64,000 nucleotides of DNA, from NCBI RefSeq assembly GCF_012290005.1, contig NZ_JAAXMS010000006.1:496001-560000 (forward strand), in the 5' to 3' direction. This stretch comes from Crateriforma spongiae. GTDB taxonomy: Bacteria; Planctomycetota; Planctomycetia; Pirellulales; Pirellulaceae. Of this stretch, positions 47,423 to 57,161 are shown piece by piece (position 1 is the first letter of the stretch; every line of letters begins with the position of its first letter). The translations under genes and the position numbers were made by a program. Under the pieces are notes generated by a model, which saw only the letters and a list, made by a program, of their open reading frames with translations, did not search any database and was not told the DNA's origin.

Positions 47423-49534
47423 ATGAACGAAAACACCAAAACCGGAATTTTTTGGGGGGCCGCCGCTGTCATGATGGGCATCGGCGCGATGCTCGCTTGG
47501 CCCACCAAGACGACCAACGAATTGGATTCCGTCATCGGGCAACCGTTGTTCGGCGAATTCAAAGACCCATTGGCGGCACAGAGTTTGCGCATCGTTACGT
47601 ACGACGCGGAACAAGCCAAACTGAAACCGTTCGAAGTCCGCAAGGACGGGGAAACCGGGCTGTGGACGATCCCGTCACGCAGCGGTTATCCCGCCGACGC
47701 GGTCGATCAAATGACCGATGCGGCCAACGCACTGGTCGACCTCAAAATCTTGGACATCCAAACCGAGAATGCCGAGGACCATGATGATCTGGGCGTTTTG
47801 GAGCCCAAGTTGGAAGACTTGGAAGGCGGTGAAGACGGCGTCGGACGCTTGGTGACGTTCAAGGATTCGTCACAAAAGACCCTGGCATCGCTGATCGTCG
47901 GTTTCCCCGTCAAAGACGAAGAGGGCAAGATCTATGTCCGCAAACCTGGTGAAGATCCGGTCTACGTCGTCAAACTGGACGATTCGCCGCTGACGACGAA
48001 GTTCCAGGATTGGATCGAAGAAGATCTGTTGCAGCTTTCCAGCATTGAAATCAGCCAGGTCCAAATCAAAGACTACACCGCATCGCTGAACGCGACCATC
48101 AACGGTTTGACCGTCCAGTGGGACCGGAATTTCGAAGCCACCGCCTCGGTCGATGGCAGCGATTGGTCGATCGACCAGTTGTTGGTGTACGACGCAAACA
48201 ATCCGCAAGCCGAACCCACGCCGGCGGAGATTCCCGAAGACGCTTCGGCCAACAAAGAAACCTTGGACGAAATGAAGAACGCGTTGGATGATCTGCGGAT
48301 CGTCGACGTCGTTCGAAAACCCGAAGGGATGTCGGCAAGCTTGAAGGCCGACGAATCGCTGGTCAGCAATAACGAAGCCCGGCAATCATTGCTGGATCGG
48401 GGGTTCTTCCCGGTCGGCGATGACATCATCAGTGCTTATGGCGAAACCACCGTCACCCTGGACGATGGCGTGCAATACGTCCTGCGGTTCGGCGATGTGA
48501 CGGGGATGACCGAAGAACAGGAAGATGCATCGGAGGATGATGAAGAAGGATCCGACGAAGAAGCGTCCGGAACCGGTGTGAACCGCTATCTGTTGGTGAC
48601 CACTCGTGTCAAAGACGATTTCTTTCCGGCGCCCGAACTGGATGAAGTCCCCAAGGATCTGGACGACCTGGACGCGCTGATGAAACAACGTATGGAAGCG
48701 TCGATGCCGGCCGAGCCGACCGAAGCCGAACAACCGGAAGACGAGGCAACGCCACAAGAGGCGGACACCGCCGAAGCGGAATCTTCGCCAAGCGACGAAT
48801 CGGAGTCGATGGAAGCCGACGATGAATCGGCGGCCAGTGAAGAAGCTGAGGAGCCGTCGGCCGACGAAGGATCGGAAGAATCGACGCCGTCTGAGGAAGC
48901 ATCGACCGAGGAAGTATCCGACGATGCGGAGGATGCCGATGGCGACGATTCGCAGGCCGACGCACCCGAACAGCAAACGGTCGAAGGCGAAGCGGAAGGC
49001 CAGGGCAGCGGCGGTGGTATGCAGGCCGACGATGAATCAACCGCCGATGACGCCGGGCAGGCCCCTGAAGATGAGGCTTCGGAAGAAGAGGCCGAGGGCG
49101 ATCAAGAGACCGCTTCGCAGGAAGACGCCGCTTCTTCTGACGAGGCCTCGGATGACACTTCCGAAGCAGCACCGGAGACCTCGGACGAAGGCGATGACCA
49201 AATCTCCTATGAGGACATGACCGAGGAGGAGAAGCTGGAGTTGCTGGAAGCCGAGCAGGAGAAGATCACCAAGGCGAACCAACGCAAGTTGGATGAACGC
49301 AAGGAAAAAGTGGATGCCGCGGCACGCCGCGTTCGCGAGCTGAACGAAAGGTTTGCGGATTGGTATTACGTGATTCCTGAATCCACTTACCGTGAATTGC
49401 GAATCAGCCGCGATGATCTGTTCGCATCGGAAACGGACGATGCGGCTGCCCCGGGTGGACCGACTGCACCGGGCGGGATGCAATTGCCAAGTGGTCCCAG
49501 CTTTGGGATGCCGCCCACGCCTCAGACGCCCTGA
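47423..49534 (+). CDS. DUF4340 protein with long acidic disordered segment
   Basis: 703 aa. One N-terminal anchor helix (GIFWGAAAVMMGIGAMLAWP). DUF4340-type beta-rich region at about 60-410 (VRKDGETGLWTIPSRSGYPA; VDQMTDAANALVDLKILDIQ). Residues about 435-600 (bases 48700-49210) are dominated by Glu, Asp, Ser and Ala and should be disordered. A charged helical segment follows (EEEKLELLEAEQEKITKANQ), then a Pro/Gly-rich C-terminus with GGPTAPGGMQLP. DUF4340 genes regularly follow GldFG-like genes. The product probably acts with that ABC complex outside the cytoplasm. Last gene of the operon; a terminator lies 44 bp downstream. Confidence 0.88.
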   Translation: MNENTKTGIFWGAAAVMMGIGAMLAWPTKTTNELDSVIGQPLFGEFKDPLAAQSLRIVTYDAEQAKLKPFEVRKDGETGLWTIPSRSGYPADAVDQMTDAANALVDLKILDIQTENAEDHDDLGVLEPKLEDLEGGEDGVGRLVTFKDSSQKTLASLIVGFPVKDEEGKIYVRKPGEDPVYVVKLDDSPLTTKFQDWIEEDLLQLSSIEISQVQIKDYTASLNATINGLTVQWDRNFEATASVDGSDWSIDQLLVYDANNPQAEPTPAEIPEDASANKETLDEMKNALDDLRIVDVVRKPEGMSASLKADESLVSNNEARQSLLDRGFFPVGDDIISAYGETTVTLDDGVQYVLRFGDVTGMTEEQEDASEDDEEGSDEEASGTGVNRYLLVTTRVKDDFFPAPELDEVPKDLDDLDALMKQRMEASMPAEPTEAEQPEDEATPQEADTAEAESSPSDESESMEADDESAASEEAEEPSADEGSEESTPSEEASTEEVSDDAEDADGDDSQADAPEQQTVEGEAEGQGSGGGMQADDESTADDAGQAPEDEASEEEAEGDQETASQEDAASSDEASDDTSEAAPETSDEGDDQISYEDMTEEEKLELLEAEQEKITKANQRKLDERKEKVDAAARRVRELNERFADWYYVIPESTYRELRISRDDLFASETDDAAAPGGPTAPGGMQLPSGPSFGMPPTPQTP

Positions 49535-49577
49535 TCGAATCGTCCGAACGTCGCTCCGGCGATTCAAATTTTCGCTA

Positions 49578-49610
49578 ATGGCCTCCCTATTTCGGGAGGT
49601 CATTTTTTTT
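49578..49610 (+). terminator. Rho-independent terminator of the Gld-like operon
   Basis: Stem ATGGCCTCCC paired with GGGAGGTCAT (one G-T wobble) around a TATTTC loop, directly followed by a run of eight Ts ending at 49610. Strong, classical structure 44 bp after the DUF4340 stop. Confidence 0.9.
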
Positions 49611-49942
49611 GGGCTTTCACGCGGCAAACGACACCTGACGATTGGGCGTTGATTGGGTTTCAGGGGCTTTCTTGATCCCTCAGGCAGGGCGTGGCACCAT
49701 GGCACATGTGCTGGTGAATACCCACCCAATGCTCAGATTTTTACCGAGGTTGCCAACCACTCGTTCGGATCGTACCGAATCTACGGTCGTCCTTTGTTGC
49801 GCAATCGCGAACCGTCCGCCCGTCTGTACAGGTTTGGTGCGGTGACGGGACAAATGAGTGCTAGCGTTGAATCAGATGCGGGACGATCGGTTCTCGCACT
49901 GGTCTGTGGTGGGAATACCGAAGCGAGCCTGGAATACAAAAC
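49611..49942. other. Intergenic region before the histidine kinase
   Basis: About 330 bp. A plus-strand 97-codon frame (49653-49946) overlaps the kinase start by 4 bp but has no family character and no ribosome-binding site, so I do not call it. The kinase promoter should lie here; no confident -35/-10 pair was seen. Confidence 0.55.
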
Positions 49943-51760
49943 ATGAACGCGTCAGGCTTGGGGCAGTTGTCGGGTGAATCCTTCAGCGACAGTCATGTGA
50001 TTGCCTGGGCGTTTGGGGCAGTGGTTGCCGTCGGCCTGGATCGTGCTGTCCGCTATCTTCGCGAATCACGCCAACGAAAAACCGAACGCAAGCCCATTGA
50101 TTCGCCGGCCAATCTCAGCACTCAACATTTGCTGGATACGATCGTTAATAGCATCCCGAGTTCTGTGTTTTGGAAAGATCGTGATTCGGTCTATCTCGGG
50201 TGCAATCAAGCGTTCGCCGATGCCGCAGGCTTGGCCGATCCCGCCCAGATCGTGGGGCTGACCGATTTTGATCTGCCCTGGTCCAAGGAAGAAGCCGAGT
50301 TCTATCGGCAATGTGACCGCGATGTCATGGAGCGTCGTCAAGTCATTTTGAATCTGGAAGAACCGCAAACGCGCCCCGGCGGGCAGGTCGAAGTCTTGTT
50401 GACCAGCAAAACGCCGCTGACAAGCGAAGACGACGATGTTATCGGCATCGTAGGCATCTTCAGTGATATCACTGAAATGCGTCAGGCCCAGGCACAGCGA
50501 GACCGCTTGCTGGTCGAAGCAGCTGAGTTGGCCCAAGTGATTCGTGATTCACCCGACGAAGTGTTCATCTTTTCTCGCGATGACTTGCGATTTGTCGACG
50601 TTAATCAAGGTGCCTGTGACGCAACCGGTTACAGCGTCGAAGAATTGCGTCAAATGACGCCAATGGACTTGCGGCCTGACTTTGACGAACAGGAATATCG
50701 ATCACTGATCGAACCTTTGGCGACGGGCGAAGTGTCGCATTTGGAAATCCAAGCGACGCACCAAGATCGTGACGGCAACACCAGTCCTGTCAAAGTTAAC
50801 CTTCACGCGACGGACTATCGTGGGAAAGCCGTGTACGTTGCCTTCGTCAGTGACTTGACCGAAGTGAAACGGTTGGAACAGCGGTTAGTCCAGGCACAGA
50901 AACTGGAATCCATCGGTCAACTATCAACGGGCATCGCCCACGAAATCAATACACCGATGCAGTTCTTGCACAACAATGTTTCGTATTTGAACCTTTGTTG
51001 TTCGCGGCTGTTCGGCGCGGTCGATGGGCTTCGTGACATTGCGTTGCAAGCGGATTCGCTTGATCTGGCGGCGCGGGAGCAATTGGTTGCCGATCTGGAA
51101 TACAAGTTCAACCTGGATCACACACGCAGACAGCTTTCCCAGGCGATCAGCGACAGCGAAGATGGCATTGATCGGACGGTCCAGATTTTGGAGGCGATGA
51201 AACAGTTTTCGCATCCTGGCGTCCGGGAACGTTCCGGGTTCGATTTGAACGAGATGGTGCAGAGCACCCTGACCATTTCACGACATCGATGGAAGGATTC
51301 CGCAGCAGTGGAGGTCGATCTGGCCGAACCGCTGCCCGTGGTTCAGGGGTATCCCGCCGACATCGGCCAAGTGATTCTGAACCTGGTGGTGAATTCCGTT
51401 GACGCGATTGAAGATCGTTTCGGCGACTCTGGCAAAGGATTGATCCGGATCAGTTCTTGCGAAGACAACGGCGGTGTTGTCTTGACAGTACAAGACGACG
51501 GCGGCGGGATCGACGAAGCGATCATACACCGTGTCTTCGACCCGTTCTTCACGACCAAGGAAGTCGGCCAAGGAACTGGGCAAGGTCTTTCGATCTGTCA
51601 TGACGTCGTCACGAAGATGCACGGCGGTCAACTGGAGGTCGACACGGTGCCGGGTGACGGCACAACGTTCAAAATGTGGTTGCCGGCGGAAGCCCCGGCG
51701 GTGGAACCCGAACTTGAACCGAGCGTGACCGACCAGCAATTAGCAATGCTGGGATTTTGA
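49943..51760 (+). CDS. PAS-domain sensor histidine kinase (orphan)
   Basis: 605 aa. One hydrophobic segment near residues 18-35 ([20 protein letters not shown]). PAS 1 at about 60-180 ([29 protein letters not shown]), PAS 2 at about 195-315 ([36 protein letters not shown]). Dimerisation/phosphoacceptor helix with the His in [20 protein letters not shown]. ATPase domain: N-box [14 protein letters not shown]1 [11 protein letters not shown]-box [20 protein letters not shown]. All key residues are present. No receiver domain or response-regulator gene is adjacent, so the partner is elsewhere. The following repeat block begins 20 bp after the stop. Confidence 0.93.
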   Translation: MNASGLGQLSGESFSDSHVIAWAFGAVVAVGLDRAVRYLRESRQRKTERKPIDSPANLSTQHLLDTIVNSIPSSVFWKDRDSVYLGCNQAFADAAGLADPAQIVGLTDFDLPWSKEEAEFYRQCDRDVMERRQVILNLEEPQTRPGGQVEVLLTSKTPLTSEDDDVIGIVGIFSDITEMRQAQAQRDRLLVEAAELAQVIRDSPDEVFIFSRDDLRFVDVNQGACDATGYSVEELRQMTPMDLRPDFDEQEYRSLIEPLATGEVSHLEIQATHQDRDGNTSPVKVNLHATDYRGKAVYVAFVSDLTEVKRLEQRLVQAQKLESIGQLSTGIAHEINTPMQFLHNNVSYLNLCCSRLFGAVDGLRDIALQADSLDLAAREQLVADLEYKFNLDHTRRQLSQAISDSEDGIDRTVQILEAMKQFSHPGVRERSGFDLNEMVQSTLTISRHRWKDSAAVEVDLAEPLPVVQGYPADIGQVILNLVVNSVDAIEDRFGDSGKGLIRISSCEDNGGVVLTVQDDGGGIDEAIIHRVFDPFFTTKEVGQGTGQGLSICHDVVTKMHGGQLEVDTVPGDGTTFKMWLPAEAPAVEPELEPSVTDQQLAMLGF

Positions 51761-51779
51761 CGCCGCATCGACAATCGCT

Positions 51780-52058
51780 GCCGCCGCAACTTTGCTCACC
51801 GCGGTCCACATCGTCGCCTTTCGCTCCGCGAAAGTAGCGTCCGTGAATGAAGCCCCATCACCGATCCGGCATTGCACCGCCAGTCGCTGCCGCCGCAACT
51901 TTTCCCACCGCGGTCCACATTGTCGCCTTTCGCTCCGCGAAAGTAGCGTCCGTGAATGAAGCCCCATCACCGATCCGGCATTGCACCGCCAGTCGATGCC
52001 GCCGCAACTTTTCTCACCGCGGTCCACATCGTCGCCTTTCGCTCCGCGAAAGTAGCGC
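51780..52058. repeat. 109-bp tandem repeat, about 2.6 copies, with CTTTCGC-TCC-GCGAAAG hairpins
   Basis: Copies begin at 51780, 51889 and 51998 (exact 109-bp period), the last truncated near 52058. Each copy includes the perfect 7-bp hairpin CTTTCGC-TCC-GCGAAAG and the shared flank GTAGCG. Copies differ at only a few positions. The block fills the convergent gap between the kinase gene and the second DUF1501 gene. No direct evidence of coding; open frames through it (for example 51847-52908 plus) follow from the 109-bp period and the antisense of the DUF1501 gene. Confidence 0.9.
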
Positions 52059-52107
52059 AAACAAATCACCGACACCGGCAACGAACGTTTGCACCTGCCA
52101 AATCGCG

Positions 52108-53511
52108 TCACGCCAGCAGGTCGCCAATCACATTGCCCTCAACATCGGTCAGACGAAAATCACGACCTTGGTGTTTGAACACCAAACGTTCGTGGTCGAT
52201 CCCCAATTGATGCAGCATGGTCGCGTGCAAATCGTGAATGCTGACCGGGTTTTCCACCACGTTGACGCTGTAGTCGTCGGTTCGGCCGTATTGTGTTCCG
52301 CCCGCGACACCGCCGCCGGCCATCCACATCGTGAAGCAACTGGGGTGATGGTCACGTCCGTAATTCTGTGGCTTCAGTTCGCCCTGGGAATAGATCGTGC
52401 GACCGAATTCGCCGCCCCAAACCACCAAAGTGTCGTCCAGCATCCCCAGCTGTTTCAAGTCACGCAGCAGCGCTGCGGTTGGTTGGTCGGTGTCTTTACA
52501 CTGTTTGGCGATTTGTGCCGGCAAGTTGTTGTGTTGATCCCAACCCTGGTGAAAAAGCTGGATGAAACGGACGCCTCGCTGCGCCAGCCGACGAGCGATC
52601 AGACAGTTAAAGGCGTAGCGACCGGGTTTCGTAGAATCTGGACCATAGCTTTCCAATGTCGCAGCGGTTTCATCGGAAAGGTCCAGCAATCCGGGCACCG
52701 AAGTTTGCATCCGATACGCCAATTCGTACTGACCGATCCTGGCCAAGATGTCGGCATCGCCGCGATCCTGGTAACGAAGCTCGTTCAATTGATTCAGCCG
52801 CTGCAGCATTTCATGACGGTCCTGTCGCGAAACGCCCGGAGGATCTTGGATGTCCAAGACCGGGTCGCCCTGATTGCGAAACTTCACGCCCTGGTGTTTG
52901 GTCGGTAGAAATCCGCTGCCCCACAGACGATCGTACAGCGGCTGGCCTGCCCGTCCGGTCCCACGGCTGCTCATCGCAACAAACGTCGGCAGGTCTTCGT
53001 TTTCGCTGCCCAAGCCATAACTAAGCCAAGCACCGATACTAGGCCGGCCGGGAATCTGCGAACCGGTCTGCTGGAATGTGATCGCGGGATCATGATTGAT
53101 CGCCTCGGTGTGCATGCTGCGGATCATGCACAGGTCGTCGGCCATCGAAGCGGTATGCGGCAACAGGTCACTGATCCAAGCCCCGCATTGGCCGTGTTGT
53201 CGAAACTTGAAATGGGTGGGGGCGACCGGAAAACTACTTTGAGCGCTGCTCATTGTCGTCTTGCGATCATCGGGATAGACGCTGCGGGGCACGTCCTGGC
53301 CGCGCCGGTCCGCCAGCGCGGGCTTGTGATCGAAGAGGTCCATTTGTGCCGGACCGCCAGACTGGAACAAAAAGATGACCCGTTTCGCCTTCGGTCGGTG
53401 ATGCGGAAGCATCGGCAATCCGCCGGATCCCAGCAAATCACGGCTCAGCAAGCTGGAAAGCCCCAGTGTTCCCAGGAACAGGCTGCGTCGGCTCAGTGGC
53501 GTTGGTTGCAT
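52108..53511 (-). CDS. DUF1501 protein, copy 2
   Basis: 467 aa. Signal MQPTPLSRRSLFLGTLGLSS is of the Tat type (SRRSLFL). Hallmarks match copy 1: RVIFLFQSGGPAQMDLFDHK, GSQIPGRPSIGAWLSYGLGS, RLAQRGVRFIQLFHQGWDQH, LVVWGGEFGRT, GRDHHPSCFTMWMAGGGVAG, GIDHERLVFKHQGRDFRLTD. The two copies are paralogues, not recent duplicates. The partner DUF1553 gene lies 119 bp upstream on the same strand. Probably exported, function unproven. Confidence 0.93.
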   Translation of the reverse strand: MQPTPLSRRSLFLGTLGLSSLLSRDLLGSGGLPMLPHHRPKAKRVIFLFQSGGPAQMDLFDHKPALADRRGQDVPRSVYPDDRKTTMSSAQSSFPVAPTHFKFRQHGQCGAWISDLLPHTASMADDLCMIRSMHTEAINHDPAITFQQTGSQIPGRPSIGAWLSYGLGSENEDLPTFVAMSSRGTGRAGQPLYDRLWGSGFLPTKHQGVKFRNQGDPVLDIQDPPGVSRQDRHEMLQRLNQLNELRYQDRGDADILARIGQYELAYRMQTSVPGLLDLSDETAATLESYGPDSTKPGRYAFNCLIARRLAQRGVRFIQLFHQGWDQHNNLPAQIAKQCKDTDQPTAALLRDLKQLGMLDDTLVVWGGEFGRTIYSQGELKPQNYGRDHHPSCFTMWMAGGGVAGGTQYGRTDDYSVNVVENPVSIHDLHATMLHQLGIDHERLVFKHQGRDFRLTDVEGNVIGDLLA

Positions 53512-53630
53512 GGCGTATCAGAGACGAAAGATGCTGAGAACGAACAATTACACATGCCTGAAACTTTGGTCGGTCATCCACAGACCCCACAACGTATCTC
53601 AGGTGCAAAAAGGTGTCACTTGTAAACCCG

Positions 53631-55952
53631 TCATGGTTTGGTGACCGCTTCATCCAAGTTCAAAATTGTTGATGCGACCATGGTCATGGCGGCATGCTCT
53701 GGTGCCGACGCGACACCGGGGCCGACGGCTTCGCCGGTGTCCAACAACTGCTTGGCCGCCGGTTTGTCTCGAGAATACACGTCCAGGAAATGATCGTGGA
53801 CTTCTTTCAAGACTTTGCTTTCGGCATCCACCGGCGGTCGGCCACACACCAGACGAAAACCGTGGTCGATCGGCGTATCCGATTCGGTCATCATCCGACG
53901 CGCCAGCCATTTCGCGGCTTCAACGAACGTCTTGTTGTTCATCAACGTCAACGCCTGCAGCGGTGTGTTGGTCGACTGGGTCTGCACGGCACAGACTTCA
54001 CGATCGGCCGCATTGAAACCGACCATCGTGGGTGGCGGAATCGTTCGTCGCCAATAGGTATACAGGCTGCGTCGAAACAGGTCGCCGCCATTGTCTTGCT
54101 GGTATTTGTTGTTGGACATGGCCGACCAAATTTTGGGCGGCATGTAAGGTTTGACCGATGGGCCGCCGACATTCCGGACCAGCAAACCGCTGCTTGCCAA
54201 AGCGGCGTCACGAATCTGAAACGCAGTCAAGCGAACCCTCGGAAACCGGCTGTACCATTGATTGTCGGGATCGTTTTTCGCTGACCGCTGTGTCAGACGA
54301 CTGGATTGTTGGTACGTCTGGCTATCCAGGATCAAACGTTGGATCGCTTGGATATCCCAGCCCGATTCGATCAGCTGATTGGCCAGGTAATCCAACAGTT
54401 CTGGATGGCTGGGCGGAGTGCCTTGCACGCCAAAATTGTCAGGTGTCGGGACCAGACCGCGTCCGAAGAAATGCTGCCAGATTCGATTGACCGCCACCCG
54501 CGCGGTCAGCGGGTGATCGTCACGAAACAGCCAACTCGCCAATTCCAATCGATTCGATGGTGGTGATTCATCGGAACTGGCCATGGTCGCAAACGCCGCC
54601 GGGACATCCGCGCGGACTGGACGATTCTTGTCCGGTTGGTCGTAGCGTCCGCGTGCAAGTACGAACGTGCGCCGCGGTTGGTCCAATTCGTGCATCACCA
54701 TCACGGTCTGTGGCGAACCAGGTTGAGGACGCCGCAGTGCATTGCCCGCCGCTTCACGTGATCGTCGCAATTTCACCGGTTCAGGCGTGACGAATCGATC
54801 CTCATCGTCTGACAGCAGAGGCCAGCTTTCTGGGACCGGAACAAACGGCGGACTGTTACCGTTGTTCGGGCCGACACCGGTTTCCGCGACGTTGTTGAAA
54901 TAAGCGAACAGTTGGTAGTAGTCTTGCTGGGATATCGGATCGTATTTGTGGTCATGGCAGCGTGCACAGCCGACCGTCAGCCCCAGAAACACGGTGCCGA
55001 AGGTGTCGACACGATCGGCCACATACTCGGTCCGCCACTCTTCCGGAATCGATCCGTCTTCGGAATTGATTCGGTGGTTTCGATTGAATCCGGTGGCGAT
55101 CTGTTGCCGCAGCGTCGCCGCCGGCAACATGTCACCGGCAAGTTGTTCGATGACAAACTGGTCATAGGGCATGTGGCGGTTAAACGCGTCGATGACCCAG
55201 TCACGCCAAACGTGTTGGTACCGGTAGCGATCGTTTTGGTACCCATCGGTGTCGGCGTAGCGTGCGGCTTCCAGCCAAGCCACGGCCATGTGTTCGCCAT
55301 AAGCGGGCGTTCGCATCAATCGTTCCGTCAAACGTTCGACGGCCCGTTCGGGAACGTCGTTGCAGAACCGTTCGATCTGTTCGACCGTCGGAGGCAGGCC
55401 GGTCAAGTCCAGGGTGATGCGCCGGCACAACGCGATCGCGTCGGCGGGGGCCGAGGGGGTGATCCCTTGTCGCCGAAGTTCGCGCAAGACAAATTGATCC
55501 ACCGGAGATGTCGACCAGTTGTCATCTGGCACCCGCGGAGGATTCACATTGGCAATGGGACGAAATGACCAATGCCCGTCATACGGGGCGCCTTGTTCGA
55601 TCCATTGACGAAGCGTTTCGATTTGCTCCGTCGACAGCGGTTTCTTGACGGCCGGCGGCGGCATCACCATGTCGGGGTCATGCTCGATCACCCGCAACCA
55701 CAACTCGCTGGCATCGGCGTCACCCGGCGCCACCACTGACATGGCCGATTCGGACTGGTCCAACCTCAGACCGGCTTCGCGTGTTTGTTCGTCGGGACCA
55801 TGACAGGCGAAACAGTGATCCGACAGAATGGGCCGTATATCGCGGCTGAAACTGATCTGTTCAGCCGCGCCGAACGCCACAACGTGCGTCGTCGCGGCGA
55901 TCAACAATGCGATGCGTGCAACCAACGGTGAAAGGCGAAAGGCGGCGGTCAT
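53631..55952 (-). CDS. PSCyt1/DUF1549/DUF1553 protein, copy 2
   Basis: 773 aa from ATG 55952 ([20 protein letters not shown], signal-like); ATG 56021 is an alternative. Cytochrome-c-type site in [23 protein letters not shown]1549: [81 protein letters not shown]1553: [57 protein letters not shown]. It lacks the 200-residue discoidin-like insert of copy 1, which explains most of the length difference. Forms a gene pair with the DUF1501 protein downstream. Confidence 0.93.
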   Translation of the reverse strand: MTAAFRLSPLVARIALLIAATTHVVAFGAAEQISFSRDIRPILSDHCFACHGPDEQTREAGLRLDQSESAMSVVAPGDADASELWLRVIEHDPDMVMPPPAVKKPLSTEQIETLRQWIEQGAPYDGHWSFRPIANVNPPRVPDDNWSTSPVDQFVLRELRRQGITPSAPADAIALCRRITLDLTGLPPTVEQIERFCNDVPERAVERLTERLMRTPAYGEHMAVAWLEAARYADTDGYQNDRYRYQHVWRDWVIDAFNRHMPYDQFVIEQLAGDMLPAATLRQQIATGFNRNHRINSEDGSIPEEWRTEYVADRVDTFGTVFLGLTVGCARCHDHKYDPISQQDYYQLFAYFNNVAETGVGPNNGNSPPFVPVPESWPLLSDDEDRFVTPEPVKLRRSREAAGNALRRPQPGSPQTVMVMHELDQPRRTFVLARGRYDQPDKNRPVRADVPAAFATMASSDESPPSNRLELASWLFRDDHPLTARVAVNRIWQHFFGRGLVPTPDNFGVQGTPPSHPELLDYLANQLIESGWDIQAIQRLILDSQTYQQSSRLTQRSAKNDPDNQWYSRFPRVRLTAFQIRDAALASSGLLVRNVGGPSVKPYMPPKIWSAMSNNKYQQDNGGDLFRRSLYTYWRRTIPPPTMVGFNAADREVCAVQTQSTNTPLQALTLMNNKTFVEAAKWLARRMMTESDTPIDHGFRLVCGRPPVDAESKVLKEVHDHFLDVYSRDKPAAKQLLDTGEAVGPGVASAPEHAAMTMVASTILNLDEAVTKP

Positions 55953-56175
55953 AACGGGGCGGGGCAGGCGGGCATTGCGATAGGTGGGGGCGGGCGAATT
56001 GCCGCAGATCCACTTTATCACAACCAGACTCTGGTTTCGCCCAAAACCGTGCTACCGGACCGTCTTCAAACTTCGCCGTTGTCCCGCTGCGATTCGGATC
56101 CCCACGGCATCGCATCGAGAAGGTCGATGCCGATTGGCCGGTCGGTGGCGACCAAATTCGCTTGGTTCCGATCGA

Positions 56176-56895
56176 TCATTCGCCTGGATCGATTGGCTTT
56201 TCGTACCGCACGCGATAAACGGGAATGGCGTTTTCGCGGCTGCGTTTTTCAAAGTGGGTGTGATAGTCCAGCGCGTGCGTCGATTCCGCTTGTTGTTCAG
56301 GGATCGGGACGCCGAATCGGGGGACTTCCGCGGCGATCATTTCAATGGTGATTTCGAAATAGTCCAAGACATCGGTCCAGAAATGAAAGCGACCACCGGG
56401 ACGAAGGGTGCGATAAAAATTTCGCACGCTGTTTTCGTTGACCACGCGGCGACGACGGTGACGCTTCTTCCACCAGGGATCCGGAAAATAGACGTGTACC
56501 GCAGCCAAAGATTCATCGGGGATCCGCTTTTCAAACAGCGGTTCGGCGTTCCCCGAGACCATCAACGCGTTGCCCGGAGGCGGTGTTTGACCCGTCAAAT
56601 CGGTTTCCACCGGCTTGCGATCGGGATCGGCGTGCCCGTGCGCGGTGGCGATCCGTCCGGCGGCGTGTCGGGCATACCGATCGGCAATCTCGATGCCCAA
56701 GAAATCATGGTCCGGCTGGCGTGTCGATGCGGAAGCCAAAAACAGTCCTTTTCCAGATCCGATTTCGATTTCCAACGGCCGCTGATTGCCGAACAACGAT
56801 TCGCTGGTCAGCGTTTCGGGCAGTTGGTCGGTGGTGCGAAACCAGGGACCCCAATCGACGTGGTGGCCGGGAAGACGAATGGTGCTGCGGGGCAT
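56176..56895 (-). CDS. trmB: tRNA (guanine-N7)-methyltransferase
   Basis: 239 aa. Methylates G46 of tRNA using S-adenosylmethionine. Motif I LEIEIGSGKGLFLASAS binds the cofactor, DFLGIEIADRYARHA is motif II, and the family hallmark AAVHVYFPDPWWKKRHRRRR is followed by NENSVRNFYRTLRPGGRFHF. The C-terminal THFEKRSRENAIPVYRVRYE matches the substrate-binding end of the family. Residues about 95-115 include a Thr/Pro/Gly linker not usual in the family. The gene is divergent from the HemD-HemE gene, 266 bp apart. Confidence 0.94.
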   Translation of the reverse strand: MPRSTIRLPGHHVDWGPWFRTTDQLPETLTSESLFGNQRPLEIEIGSGKGLFLASASTRQPDHDFLGIEIADRYARHAAGRIATAHGHADPDRKPVETDLTGQTPPPGNALMVSGNAEPLFEKRIPDESLAAVHVYFPDPWWKKRHRRRRVVNENSVRNFYRTLRPGGRFHFWTDVLDYFEITIEMIAAEVPRFGVPIPEQQAESTHALDYHTHFEKRSRENAIPVYRVRYEKPIDPGE

Positions 56896-57161
56896 GGGCG
56901 CGAAGGGATCGGCGGCGTGTCAAAACGGGGTGAATCGGACCGGCATGACGGATCGCCCCATCGTCGCGACTGGATGGATCACGTCGGGCGTGGCGAATGC
57001 GCGTCGTCGGCGACCGATGAAGTTGGTCGAACCGTGCCGGATCGCTGGTCCGACCAATCGTAGCCCACGATGAATTCTCTACAATCACCGCGGAAGAATC
57101 ATTCGGTCCTTCGATTCCACCTTTCGCCGGACCGTTTTTCATTGAGTGAAAACGAGATCGT

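Noticed and set aside
49653-49946. 97-codon plus frame overlapping the histidine-kinase start by 4 bp
   Set aside because: No ribosome-binding site, no family signature, and it starts directly after a strong terminator; the overlap alone is weak evidence.
51780-52058. Possible CRISPR array or coding repeat
   Set aside because: The 109-bp unit repeats in full with no unique spacers, and the plus frame across it (51847-52908) continues only as antisense of the DUF1501 gene.
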